A stretch of DNA of 64,000 bases. It comes from Microbacterium sp. AG238. Lineage in GTDB: Bacteria; Actinomycetota; Actinomycetes; Actinomycetales; Microbacteriaceae. A program made the translations under genes and the position numbers. Shown here one piece after another: positions 19,008 through 26,942 of the stretch (position 1 is its first letter; each line of letters opens with the position of its first letter). Where the stretch lies: positions 434,001 through 498,000 of the forward strand of contig NZ_RAQC01000002.1 in the NCBI RefSeq assembly GCF_003610405.1, read 5' to 3'. The notes under the pieces are model-generated. The model was given only the letters and a program-made list of their open reading frames with translations, was not told where the DNA came from and did no database searches.

Positions 19008-19471
19008 GCGTCTCGGCACGCCTGGCCGAACTCGGCATCCAGCTTCCTCCGGTCGTCCCGCCGGTCGCGGCCTACATCCCGGCGACCGAGCACGACGGAC
19101 TCGTCTACACCTCGGGGCAGCTGCCCATGATCGACGGTTCGCTTCCCGCGACCGGCAAGGTGGGCGTGGGTGAGGGGCTCGTCACGGCCGACACCGCCAA
19201 GCAGCTCGCTCGTCAGTGCGCGCTCAACGCCATCGCCGCCGCGGCGGACGTGGCTGGCGGTGTCGACAACCTCGCTCGGGTCGTCAAGGTGACCGGCTTC
19301 GTGGCATCCGTTCCGGAGTTCACGGGACAGCCCGGCGTCATCAACGGCGCGAGCGAAACGCTCGGCGAGATCTTCGGCGACGCCGGACGTCACGCGAGGT
19401 CGGCGGTCGGCGTTCCCGTGCTGCCGCTTGATTCGCCCGTCGAGGTCGAGGTCGTCTTCGCGCTCGTCTGA
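19004..19471 (+). CDS. RidA/YjgF-family protein
   Basis: 155 residues, one Rid domain: 'DGLVYTSGQLPMIDGSLPATGKVG', 'TAKQLARQCALNAIAAA', 'VVKVTGFVASVPEF' and 'HARSAVGVPVLPLDSPVEVEVVFAL'. RidA proteins hydrolyse reactive enamine/imine intermediates released by PLP enzymes. The Arg in 'ARSAVGV' lies where the catalytic Arg of RidA is found, but the C-terminal motif differs from archetypal RidA, so deaminase activity is not certain. It overlaps the upstream small gene by 4 bp. Confidence 0.85.
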   Translation: MSVSARLAELGIQLPPVVPPVAAYIPATEHDGLVYTSGQLPMIDGSLPATGKVGVGEGLVTADTAKQLARQCALNAIAAAADVAGGVDNLARVVKVTGFVASVPEFTGQPGVINGASETLGEIFGDAGRHARSAVGVPVLPLDSPVEVEVVFALV

Positions 19472-19519
19472 TCCTCGGGCGCTCCGCCCATCGCGAACCG
19501 AGGGTGAAACACCGCCCGT

Positions 19520-19555
19520 GGGGTGGTCCGCGGCCCTACGCTCTGGTGTGGACCA
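19520..19555. promoter_or_regulatory. inverted repeat in the leader region of the antiporter gene
   Basis: GTGGTCC (about 19522-19528) and GGACCAC (about 19550-19556) are perfect inverted copies about 21 bp apart, bracketing a possible -10 box TACGCT (19537-19542). It could be an operator pair or an mRNA stem ahead of the antiporter start at 19574. Confidence 0.3.
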
Positions 19556-19573
19556 CGCGGAAAGGCGGTAGGG

Positions 19574-21313
19574 ATGCAGGGACTCGAGGTCACGGTTCTG
19601 CTGGGCATCGCCCTTCTGGTCGGAACCGTTCTGGCTCCGCGGCTGCGCGTGGCTACTCCGCTGGTGCTGCTCGTGATCGGGCTGCTGCTCGGCTTCGTGC
19701 CCGAGCTGCGGGCGATCGAACTGCCTCCCGAGACGGTGCTGCTGCTCTTCCTCCCGGTGCTGCTGTTCCGCGAGGCCTGGACGACGTCGCTGCGCTCGGT
19801 GCGCCGGTCGCTCCGGTACATCGTGCCGATGAGCACTCTGCTCGTCGTCGCCTCGGCGTTCGCCGTCGCGGCGGTCGCGACGTGGCTGGGCGTGCCGTGG
19901 GAGGCCGCGCTCGTGCTCGGCGCCGCGGTCGCCCCGCCTGATGCCACCGCTGTGGCCGCCCTCGGACGACTGCTCCCGCCCCGCACGTTCATGAAGCTCA
20001 AGGCCGAGAGCCTGACCAACGACGGCACGGCTCTCGTGCTGTACGCCATCGCCGTCTCGCTTCTGCTCGGCGACCAGGTCAGCGCCCTCTCCATCACGGG
20101 GATGGTGCTGCTGTCGTACCTCGGCGGGGCAGCGGCGGGCATCGCCGTCGCCGCTCTCGCGTTCCTCGCGCTGCGACGGATGCAGTCGACCCTGACGATC
20201 AACCTGACGCTGCTGCTCGTCCCCTTCGTCGCTTTCCTCGTCGCCGAGCTGATCGAGGCATCGGGCGTCCTCGCCGTCGTCTTCGCGGGGCTCATCGTCG
20301 CCTGGGTGTCGCCGCGCATCACGACCGCCATGTCGCGCCGCGCAGCCGATGCCACGTGGCCGTTCGGGGTGTACCTGCTCAACGGCGCGCTGTTCGTGCT
20401 GATCGGGCTCGAGGTGCAGCTGGTGCTGCATGAGATCTCGCCGTCGGAGATCGGCATCCTGCTCCTCGTCACCGTTGCGGCGTGGATCGCCCTGTTCGTC
20501 GTCCGCTACCTCTTCCAGTGGCTGTTCTCGCCCTTCTCGCGGCCGGCGGCCGGGTCGAGCCGATCGCTCCGTCATCGCTCACGGGTCGTGAGCACCGTGT
20601 CGGGGTTCCGCGGCGCCGTGTCGCTCGCGATCGCCCTCTCGGTGCCGATCACGACAGCATCGGGTGAACCGGTCGAAGGGCGCGACTCGATCGTGTTCGT
20701 CACCGCGGGGGTCATCGTGCTCACCCTGCTCGTGCAGGGGCCGCTGCTTCCCGCCGTCATCCGCTGGGCGAAGCTGCCCGCCGACGACGCGGCGATCGAG
20801 GAGTACGAGCTCGCCCAGCGAGCGATCTCCGGTGCCGCCCTGGCCGCCCTCGACGACCTCGCCGCCGAGCACGGGGTCAGCGACCGCGTGCGCGACCGTG
20901 CGCGCCATGAGGGGTACGAGCGCCTCGAGCTGGCGAATGCGCGGGCCGTCGCGCGGCTGCGAGCCGCCGAGGAACGCGACGCCGATCCCGATGTCGACGG
21001 CGAGCCGGATCACGCGGATGCCTCGCGCATGGGCCCCGTGCCACCCGGGCCGGTCGATGGCGACGGGCACCGGCCCGCGCCGCAGCTGGAGATGCTCGCC
21101 GTCAGCGACGACATCGACCTCACGCAGCGCTCGCCGCTCATCCGGCACAAGGAGGCGACGCGGCTCCGACTGGCGATGCTCGATCGCAAGCGCGAGGTGC
21201 TGCTGCGCCTGCGGCGCGACGGCACGATCGACGATCTGGTGGCACGCCGCATCCTCGCCGACCTCGACATCGAGGAGATCCGGGCCCGCGGACTCGATCG
21301 CGACGCCGAGTGA
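19574..21313 (+). CDS. Na+/H+ antiporter, CPA1 (NhaP) family
   Basis: 579 residues. About 12 hydrophobic helices fill residues 5-400; the last ~180 residues are a charged cytoplasmic tail. 'APPDATAVAALGRLLP' and 'AESLTNDGTALVLYAIA' (Asn149-Asp150) are the ion-binding signatures of CPA1 exchangers, which swap sodium or potassium for protons across the membrane. The ATG at 19574 is preceded by GCGGTAGGG. The tail is rich in acidic and Arg residues and may regulate activity. Convergent with acs across a strong hairpin. Confidence 0.9.
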   Translation: MQGLEVTVLLGIALLVGTVLAPRLRVATPLVLLVIGLLLGFVPELRAIELPPETVLLLFLPVLLFREAWTTSLRSVRRSLRYIVPMSTLLVVASAFAVAAVATWLGVPWEAALVLGAAVAPPDATAVAALGRLLPPRTFMKLKAESLTNDGTALVLYAIAVSLLLGDQVSALSITGMVLLSYLGGAAAGIAVAALAFLALRRMQSTLTINLTLLLVPFVAFLVAELIEASGVLAVVFAGLIVAWVSPRITTAMSRRAADATWPFGVYLLNGALFVLIGLEVQLVLHEISPSEIGILLLVTVAAWIALFVVRYLFQWLFSPFSRPAAGSSRSLRHRSRVVSTVSGFRGAVSLAIALSVPITTASGEPVEGRDSIVFVTAGVIVLTLLVQGPLLPAVIRWAKLPADDAAIEEYELAQRAISGAALAALDDLAAEHGVSDRVRDRARHEGYERLELANARAVARLRAAEERDADPDVDGEPDHADASRMGPVPPGPVDGDGHRPAPQLEMLAVSDDIDLTQRSPLIRHKEATRLRLAMLDRKREVLLRLRRDGTIDDLVARRILADLDIEEIRARGLDRDAE

Positions 21314-21316
21314 CGC

Positions 21317-21346
21317 GCCTCGCGCCGCCGTGGGGCGGCGCGAGGC
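21317..21346. terminator. bidirectional terminator between antiporter gene and acs
   Basis: A perfect 13-bp stem (GCCTCGCGCCGCC at 21317-21329 with its complement at 21334-21346) closes a GTGG tetraloop between two convergent genes. Confidence 0.75.
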
Positions 21347-21352
21347 TGCGGG

Positions 21353-23317
21353 CTACTTCAGCTGAGCGCTGATGACCGACATGACCGCGGTGTCGGCGAG
21401 TGTCGTCGTGTCGCCGACCTCGCGACCCTCGGCGACATCCCGCAGCAGGCGTCGCATGATCTTGCCCGATCGGGTCTTCGGCAGCTCGCCGACGATGTAG
21501 ACGTCGCGGGGCCGTGCGATAGGTCCGATCTGCTCGCCGACCCACTGCCGGAGCGAGGTCGCGAGGCCGTCGGGGGAGTGCGCGTCGAGGTAGCTCTGCT
21601 TGATGATGACGAACGCCACGACGGCCTGTCCCGTGGTCTCGTCGGAGGCGCCGACCACGGCCGCCTCGGCGGTCGACTCGTGCGCGACGAGCGCGGACTC
21701 GATCTCGGTCGTCGACAGGCGATGGCCCGAGACGTTCATGACGTCGTCGACGCGTCCCATGAGCCAGATGTCGCCGTCGTCGTCGAGCCGCGCGCCGTCG
21801 CCGGCGAAGTAGTAGCCCTGCTTCTGGAACTTCTCCCAATACGTCTCGACGAAGCGGTCGGGGTCGCCCCAGATGCCGCGCAGCATGCTCGGCCAGGGCT
21901 CGGTGATGACGAGCAGCCCGCCGTTGCCCTCGCCCACGCGGTTGCCCTCCTCGTCGACCACATCGATCGAGATGCCGGGCAGCGCGACCTGCGCCGATCC
22001 GGGCTTGGTCTCGGTAACCCCCGGCAGCGCGGAGATCATGATCGCGCCGGTCTCGGTCTGCCACCACGTGTCGACGATCGGTGCCTTCTTGCCGCCGATG
22101 ACCTTGCGGTACCACATCCACGCCTCGGGGTTGATGGGCTCGCCCACCGATCCGAGCAGGCGGATGCTCGACAGGTCGTACTGCGCCGGGACCTGACGGC
22201 CGACCTTCATGAACGAGCGGATCGCGGTGGGGGCGGTGTAGTAGATCGTCACCCCGTACTTCTGGATGATCTCCCACGAGCGTCCGGAGTGAGGGGTGTC
22301 GGGGGTTCCCTCGTACAGCACCTGGGTCGCGCCGTTCGCGAGCGGGCCGTACGTGACGTAGCTGTGCCCGGTGACCCACCCGATGTCGGCGGTGCACCAG
22401 TAGACGTCGGTCTCGGCGTGCAGGTCGTGGACGACGCGGTTGGTGAACGCGGCCTGCGTCAGGTAGCCGCCGGAGGTGTGCAGGATGCCCTTCGGCTTAC
22501 CCGTCGTCCCCGACGTGTACAGGATGAACAGCGGGTTCTCGGCGGGGAACGCCTGCGCCTCGTGATCCGGGGATGCCGCGGGCACGACGTCGTGCCACCA
22601 CAGGTCGCGCCCGTCGTTCCACTCGATGTCGTTGCCGCCGCGGCGCACCACGATGACGTGCTCGACGGTGAGCTGCGGACCGGCGCCCCGGTCGGACAGC
22701 GCCTGGTCGACGGCCGGCTTGAGCGGCGAGACCTTGCCTTTGCGGTAGCCGCCGTCGGCGGTGATGACGAGCTTGGCCCCGGCGTCGTCGATGCGGGTGC
22801 GGAGGCTGTCGGCGGAGAACCCGCCGAACACGACCGAGTGCACCGCGCCGACCCGGGCGACGGCGAGCATCGCGGCGACGGCCTCGGGGATCATCGGCAT
22901 GTAGATGGCGACGCGGTCGCCCTGCTCGATCCCGAGCCCGGTGAGGACGTTGGCGAGACGCTTGACCTCGTCGGTGAGCTCGCCGTAGGTCACGGCGCGG
23001 TCATCGCCCGGCTCGCCCTCCCACAGCAGCGCGACACGGTCGCCGAGACCTGCCTCGACGTGACGGTCGAGGCAGTTGTAGGCGACGTTCAGCTCGCCGT
23101 CGGCGAACCACTCTGCGAACGGGGGATTGGACCAGTCGAGCACCTGGGTGAAGGGCTTGTGCCAGTGCAGCTCACGGGCCTGGTCGGCCCAGAAGCCCTC
23201 GCGGTCGGCTGCGGCGCGCTCGTAGAGCTCCGCGGTGCCGACGGCGGATGCGGCGAACTCGGGCGACGGCGCGAAACGCCGGGTCTCGGTCAGCAGGTGG
23301 TCGATCTGGCTGCTCAT
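21353..23317 (-). CDS. acs: acetyl-CoA synthetase
   Basis: 654 residues, the standard AMP-forming enzyme converting acetate, ATP and CoA to acetyl-CoA. 'LYTSGTTGKPKGILH' is the P-loop-like adenylation motif, 'YWCTADIGWVTGHSY' and 'DTWWQTETGAIM' line the acetate pocket, 'GRVDDVMNVSGHRLSTTEIE' is the hinge region, and 'PKTRSGKIMRRLLR' carries Lys619, the site acetylated in the family to switch the enzyme off. AAGGAG precedes the ATG at 23317. An operator-like palindrome centred on the -10 box lies 45-62 bp upstream. Confidence 0.97.
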   Translation of the reverse strand: MSSQIDHLLTETRRFAPSPEFAASAVGTAELYERAAADREGFWADQARELHWHKPFTQVLDWSNPPFAEWFADGELNVAYNCLDRHVEAGLGDRVALLWEGEPGDDRAVTYGELTDEVKRLANVLTGLGIEQGDRVAIYMPMIPEAVAAMLAVARVGAVHSVVFGGFSADSLRTRIDDAGAKLVITADGGYRKGKVSPLKPAVDQALSDRGAGPQLTVEHVIVVRRGGNDIEWNDGRDLWWHDVVPAASPDHEAQAFPAENPLFILYTSGTTGKPKGILHTSGGYLTQAAFTNRVVHDLHAETDVYWCTADIGWVTGHSYVTYGPLANGATQVLYEGTPDTPHSGRSWEIIQKYGVTIYYTAPTAIRSFMKVGRQVPAQYDLSSIRLLGSVGEPINPEAWMWYRKVIGGKKAPIVDTWWQTETGAIMISALPGVTETKPGSAQVALPGISIDVVDEEGNRVGEGNGGLLVITEPWPSMLRGIWGDPDRFVETYWEKFQKQGYYFAGDGARLDDDGDIWLMGRVDDVMNVSGHRLSTTEIESALVAHESTAEAAVVGASDETTGQAVVAFVIIKQSYLDAHSPDGLATSLRQWVGEQIGPIARPRDVYIVGELPKTRSGKIMRRLLRDVAEGREVGDTTTLADTAVMSVISAQLK

Positions 23318-23361
23318 ACGGCACGCTCCTTCGCGGTCGATGGCGCCGCGCACGGCGGCGT

Positions 23362-23379
23362 GCGGTCAATCTAGACCGC
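23362..23379 (-). promoter_or_regulatory. acs -10 box inside a perfect inverted repeat
   Basis: GCGGTC (23362-23367), six bases, GACCGC (23374-23379): the arms are perfect complements. The six central bases read TAGATT on the minus strand, a good -10 hexamer facing acs. A dimeric regulator at this site would sit exactly on the -10 element. It does not match the GlxR (TGTGA-N6-TCACA) pattern. Confidence 0.55.
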
Positions 23380-23421
23380 GACGAGATCAGGAGACTACCG
23401 CCGATAGTGGGTGGTCGTGTC

Positions 23422-23437
23422 ACGCCATGCATGGCGT
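23422..23437. promoter_or_regulatory. 16-bp perfect palindrome upstream of the 6C RNA promoter
   Basis: ACGCCATGCATGGCGT is its own complement over all 16 bases. It ends 7 bp before the -35 box of the 6C RNA and lies upstream of acs on the other strand, so it could serve either promoter. Confidence 0.45.
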
Positions 23438-23444
23438 TGCCTGA

Positions 23445-23474
23445 TTGGGTCGCATCGGGTTCGGGAGATAAGCT
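23445..23474 (+). promoter_or_regulatory. promoter of the 6C RNA
   Basis: TTGGGT (23445-23450) and TAAGCT (23469-23474) are separated by 18 bp. Transcription would begin near 23481. No coding sequence follows before the terminator at 23547. Confidence 0.6.
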
Positions 23475-23480
23475 GATCGA

Positions 23481-23592
23481 CGGCTGCGACATCGTTCGCG
23501 CCCGTGGCGGCCCGACCTACCCCCCAAGCGGCGGGACGTTGCGTGGACGGCACCCCTATCCCCCAATGTGGGGTGCCGTCCTTCTTCTTTTC
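23481..23592 (+). ncRNA. 6C small RNA
   Basis: A ~110-nt non-coding unit with its own promoter and terminator. It carries two C-rich loop segments, TACCCCCCAAG (six C at 23520-23525) and TATCCCCCAAT (five C at 23560-23564); the second is the loop of the terminal hairpin. Two C-rich loops are the defining feature of actinobacterial 6C RNA. The place also fits: in Mycobacterium tuberculosis the 6C RNA (B11) lies by the tad locus, with acs and topA nearby, as here. In mycobacteria and corynebacteria 6C acts through its C-rich loops on G-rich mRNA start regions. The 5' end is estimated from the -10 box. Confidence 0.8.
23547..23592 (+). terminator. Rho-independent terminator of the 6C RNA
   Basis: Perfect 10-bp stem ACGGCACCCC (23547-23556) with GGGGTGCCGT (23570-23579), 13-nt loop, then CCTTCTTCTTTTCC. 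The T-rich tail is on the plus strand only, so it ends plus-strand RNA. Confidence 0.85.
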
Positions 23593-23730
23593 CTCGGGGG
23601 AGCGACTCACTCGCACGGAAGGCGACGGGTTCCTCGTCGAGACTTCTCCCCAGCGCGGCACCGATCTGAGCTGTCCCCTGTTCGGGCACGTGGGTCGGCT
23701 GACGGTTCTGACCGTTCCTAATGTCGGGGC

Positions 23731-24747
23731 ATGGCATCAGCATTCGTCGTCGCACCGCGCTCGGGCTCCGTTGTCGCCGCACGGCGCGAACCGACATCGC
23801 CAGCGAAACCACGGCGCCAGCTTCCCGCCGACGCGGCGCTCGATCCGTTGCGTGAGCATCTGCTCGACCCGGATGCGACGGATGTCTTCGTCAACGGCGA
23901 ACGCGGTGTCTTCGTCGACCGTGGTGGCGGCGCCGAGGCCGTTGAAGGGTGGCGCCCGAACGAGGCGGAGGTGCGTGCGCTCGCCGTGGCGTTGATCGCC
24001 CTCGGCGGACGTCATCTCGACGATGCGACTCCCTGTGCCGACGTGCGGTGGGCCGGCGGTATCCGAGTGCACGCGGTGCTGGCGCCGGTGGCCTGCGAAG
24101 GCTCCGCGATCTCGATTCGGCTTCCGGCGGTCGAGCAACTGAGCCTGGCCGAACTCGAGCAACGCGGGATGTTCGACGCCACGGTCGCCGAGGACCTCCG
24201 CCGACTCGTCGCGGATCGGACCAATCTCCTCGTCACGGGGGCGACGGGCGCCGGGAAGACGACGCTTCTCGCGGCGTTGCTGTCAGCCGCGAGGCCGACC
24301 GAACGGATCGTGACGATCGAGGATGTCGCCGAGCTGCGGCTCGACCATCCGCACCATGTCCGGCTCGAGGCGCGCCAGCCCAATCTCGAGGGCGCCGGGG
24401 CCGTGCCGCTCGCTCGGCTGGTGCGGGAGGCGCTCCGCATGCGACCCGATCGGCTCGTGGTGGGCGAGTGCCGCGGTGAAGAGGTCCGCGAGTTGCTGAC
24501 CGCCCTCAACACGGGCCATCACGGCGGAGCGGGGACGGTGCACGCGAGCGGTCTCGCTGACGTCCCGGCCCGGCTCGAGGCGCTCGGTGCGCTGGCGGGG
24601 CTCGACGATCACGGCGTCGCCCGACAGGTGGTGAGCGCGATTGGCGCGATCATCCATGTCGGTCATGTCGACGGCGCGCGACGCGTCACGGGGATCGCCC
24701 GGCCGGTCCTTCGAGGCGGAAGACTCGGGATCGAGGAGCGGGCGTGA
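23731..24747 (+). CDS. tadA: TadA/CpaF-type pilus assembly ATPase
   Basis: 338 residues, the secretion ATPase that powers Flp/Tad pilus assembly. 'DPDATDVFVNGERGVFVDRGG' begins the N-terminal domain, 'GATGAGKTT' (170-178, Lys176) is Walker A, 'TIEDVAELRL' the Asp box, 'RPDRLVVGECRGEE' Walker B and 'NTGHHGGAGTVHA' the His box. TAATGT at 23719-23724 lies 6 nt before the ATG, suggesting a leaderless operon start. In M. tuberculosis (Rv3659c) a TadZ-like gene precedes it; here the 6C RNA is directly upstream and no TadZ gene is present. Confidence 0.93.
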   Translation: MASAFVVAPRSGSVVAARREPTSPAKPRRQLPADAALDPLREHLLDPDATDVFVNGERGVFVDRGGGAEAVEGWRPNEAEVRALAVALIALGGRHLDDATPCADVRWAGGIRVHAVLAPVACEGSAISIRLPAVEQLSLAELEQRGMFDATVAEDLRRLVADRTNLLVTGATGAGKTTLLAALLSAARPTERIVTIEDVAELRLDHPHHVRLEARQPNLEGAGAVPLARLVREALRMRPDRLVVGECRGEEVRELLTALNTGHHGGAGTVHASGLADVPARLEALGALAGLDDHGVARQVVSAIGAIIHVGHVDGARRVTGIARPVLRGGRLGIEERA

Positions 24748-25646
24748 AGCGGCGGTGGCGGCGGGCCCATTCCGCGGCTGAAGCGGATGCCGCGGCGGTG
24801 GCTGGTGTTGCCCCGGCCCTGCACCGTCTCGCTGTGCTGCTCGAAGCCGGTATCGCGCCCGACAGGGCTTGGGAACATCTGGCGGCGTCGGGCGACTCGG
24901 CACCTCGCCGCGTGGACGAGCGACGTCGGGCGGGTGAACCGCTCACCGGTGCCATTGCTGCCGAACCCGGAGCCTGGCGAGAGGTCGCCACTGCCTGGCA
25001 TGTCGCGACGACCGTGGGAGCGCCGCTTGCGCGCACGCTGCGAGGGATGGCCGAGGCGCTGCGCGACGCCGAGCAGGCCCGTGATGACATTCGCGTCGCG
25101 CTCGCCGAGCCCACAGCCACGGCGCGCCTCGTGGGATGGTTGCCGCTCGTCGCTGTCGGGCTCGCCCTCCTGCTCGGCTTCGACGTCGTCGCCACGGTGC
25201 GCCATCCCGTCGGCGCGACGTGCCTCGTCGTCGGCGCGCTGCTGATGGCGACAGCGCACCTGTGGACCCGTCGCCTCGTCGCCCGAGCCCGACCCGTGGG
25301 CGGTGTCCCCGGGATGTCCGCCGAACTGCTAGCGATTGCGCTGTCGAGCGGTGTGTCGACCCGCCGGGCAGAGGAAGTCCTGGCGTCCGTCGACGTCGCG
25401 CTTGCGCCAGCGGACCGGGAGGTCCTCGGACTCTCGACCGCGGCCGGGGTGCCCGCGGTCGACCTGCTGCGCGCGACCGCAGACCTGGAGCGTCACCGTG
25501 CCCGCATCGAGGGCCGGATGAGGGCGGCGCAGCTGACATCACGGCTCTTGCTGCCGCTCGGAGTGTGCACGCTGCCCGCGTTCCTCCTCATCGGCGTGGC
25601 ACCGATGCTCCTCAGCGCGATGAGCAGCACCTCGGTGCCGCTGTGA
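24744..25646 (+). CDS. Tad pilus platform protein, TadB/TadC merged
   Basis: 300 residues, GTG start overlapping the tadA stop (GTGA). Two T2SSF-like halves are visible: residues ~20-125 ('LHRLAVLLEAGIAPDRAWEHLA...WHVATTVGAPLARTLRGMAEALRD') and ~195-275 ('LLAIALSSGVSTRRAEEVLASVD...RIEGRMRAAQLTSRLLLPLG'), with membrane helices between (~130-175) and at the end (~275-295). Most tad loci encode TadB and TadC as separate inner-membrane proteins, as M. tuberculosis does (Rv3658c, Rv3657c). Here one short protein appears to take both places. Confidence 0.82.
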   Translation: MKRRWRRAHSAAEADAAAVAGVAPALHRLAVLLEAGIAPDRAWEHLAASGDSAPRRVDERRRAGEPLTGAIAAEPGAWREVATAWHVATTVGAPLARTLRGMAEALRDAEQARDDIRVALAEPTATARLVGWLPLVAVGLALLLGFDVVATVRHPVGATCLVVGALLMATAHLWTRRLVARARPVGGVPGMSAELLAIALSSGVSTRRAEEVLASVDVALAPADREVLGLSTAAGVPAVDLLRATADLERHRARIEGRMRAAQLTSRLLLPLGVCTLPAFLLIGVAPMLLSAMSSTSVPL

Positions 25647-25736
25647 TGTCGCGACATCCGCGCGGGTTCGACCGCGCCAGACCAGACCGTGCCCACCGTG
25701 CCCATGACGAACACCTGACAACCGAACGGAGCAGAC

Positions 25737-25937
25737 ATGACCCCATCCCTTCCCCGACTGACGCGCACGCGCGCCGCACAGCTGTTCGCCGACGAATCCG
25801 GCGCCGCGACCGCCGAGTACGCCATCGCGACGATGGCCGCCGTCGCCTTTGCCGGCTTGCTGGTGATCATCATGCGCAGCGACGAGGTGCGCGGCATCCT
25901 CACCGACCTCGTGCGGCGGGCGTTGACCGTCGAATGA
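25737..25937 (+). CDS. Flp pilin-like protein (DUF4244)
   Basis: 66 residues. 'DESGAATAEYAIATMAAVAFAGLLVIIM' is a type IV-like prepilin segment: a Gly-Ala junction, the Glu five residues on that mature pilins keep, then a hydrophobic helix. DUF4244 proteins occupy this position in actinobacterial tad loci (Rv3656c in M. tuberculosis). After cleavage the mature chain would be only about 45 residues and would form the pilus shaft. GGAGC precedes the ATG. The prepilin peptidase must be encoded elsewhere. Confidence 0.85.
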   Translation: MTPSLPRLTRTRAAQLFADESGAATAEYAIATMAAVAFAGLLVIIMRSDEVRGILTDLVRRALTVE

Positions 25938-26272
25938 GACTCCGCCGAGACGATCGCGGCTCGGTCGCCGCCGAGTTCGCGGTCGTCGTCCCGGCGGCGA
26001 TGCTTCTGGTGCTGCTCGCCGTCGCCGCGTTGGCGGCGGCGGGCACGCAGATCCGCCTCGAGCACGCGGCGGCGCAGGCGGCGCGGCTCATCGCGCGGGG
26101 CGAGGATGCCGGGCGGGCGGCGGCCGCCGTTCAGACAGCGGTCGGGGGCGCGGCGCTCGACGTCCGATCCGACGGGGACCTCACGTGCGCGACAGCGACC
26201 GCGGGCCACGGCATCCCTCTGCCCCTGCCGCCGCTGCGCGCGGAAGCCTGCGCGCTGTCGGGCGGGCTCTGA
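25934..26272 (+). CDS. TadE-like pseudopilin
   Basis: 112 residues; its ATG overlaps the pilin stop by 4 bp. 'DDRGSVAAEFAVVVPAAMLLVLLAVAALAAAGTQIRLEHAAAQAARLIARGED' is the TadE pattern: prepilin-like cleavage region, E+5, hydrophobic helix, then an amphipathic stretch. Two cysteines in the C-terminal part ('DLTCATAT', 'RAEACALSGGL') could form a disulfide outside the membrane. TadE proteins are minor pilins that help assemble or anchor the pilus. Confidence 0.82.
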   Translation: MRLRRDDRGSVAAEFAVVVPAAMLLVLLAVAALAAAGTQIRLEHAAAQAARLIARGEDAGRAAAAVQTAVGGAALDVRSDGDLTCATATAGHGIPLPLPPLRAEACALSGGL

Positions 26273-26589
26273 TGGCGGGGGTTGTCACCGCCGTCGGCGT
26301 TCTGGCGGTGACGGGGACGGTCGCCGCGGGCTGCGCCCTCGCCGGAGCCGCCGCGATCCAGTCGGCGCGGGTGTCTGCCGTCGCCGACACGGCGGCGCTC
26401 GCCGCAGCCGACGCCGCGCTCGGGTTCGCCGGGGGAGTGCCGTGCGACCGAGCCGCGCAGGTCGTCGCTCGGTCGGGGCACGCGCTCGCCGCATGCGAGA
26501 TGGATGGCGTGGTCGCGACCGTCCTGGTCGAGTCGACGGCCGGAGTGTTCGCCATTCAGGCGCGCTCTCGAGCGGGCCCGCCGGAATGA
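26272..26589 (+). CDS. Rv3654c/TadE-like Tad-locus protein
   Basis: 105 residues; ATG shares one base with the previous stop (TGATG). An N-terminal hydrophobic helix ('VVTAVGVLAVTGTVAAGCALAGAAAI') is followed by 'SARVSAVADTAALAAADAALGFAGGVPCDRAAQVVARSGHALAACEMDG'; the 'aDtAALAAA' block and the paired cysteines are typical of the last tad gene in actinobacteria (Rv3654c group). Role unknown, presumed pilus-associated and outside the membrane. Confidence 0.78.
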   Translation: MAGVVTAVGVLAVTGTVAAGCALAGAAAIQSARVSAVADTAALAAADAALGFAGGVPCDRAAQVVARSGHALAACEMDGVVATVLVESTAGVFAIQARSRAGPPE

Positions 26590-26637
26590 TCCCATCGATG
26601 TCGCGATCGCCATCGCGCACCTTCCATCCGGGAGAGC

Positions 26638-26663
26638 GGCCCGGTCGCTTCAGCCACCGGGCC
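26638..26663. terminator. hairpin after the tad operon
   Basis: GGCCCGGT (26638-26645) and ACCGGGCC (26656-26663) form a perfect 8-bp stem with a 10-nt loop, 49 bp past the last tad gene. There is no T run. The rest of 26664-26942 has no supported gene; it contains the 10-bp palindrome ATGCCGGCAT (26857-26866) and a possible topA -10 box TATGGT (26914-26919). Confidence 0.45.
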
Positions 26664-26942
26664 TGGCCGAGTGGGACTGATCAGGAACCGCCGGCGTGCT
26701 GCGATCGTATGGGTGTCGCGCATTCGATGCTCAGCCGTCATCCGCAATGCGTGGTTCCGTATGCCGGCGCCCCCGTGCAGCCGGCGGTCGCATACGGCCC
26801 ACCCGAGGGTGTATTCCGCGGGCACGCGCGCGCCCGCGCGGCCCTCGCTCGCCGACATGCCGGCATAAGGATATGGCGCGCCGTTCCCAGCGTCTTCCAC
26901 CGTGTGGCGCGTGTATGGTGTGCGCTGGAGAAAGGAAGACTC

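Noticed and set aside
26590-26942. A gene in the gap before topA
   Set aside because: Frames crossing the gap lack GC3 bias, a start signal or recognisable sequence; only a hairpin, a short palindrome and a possible -10 box were supported.
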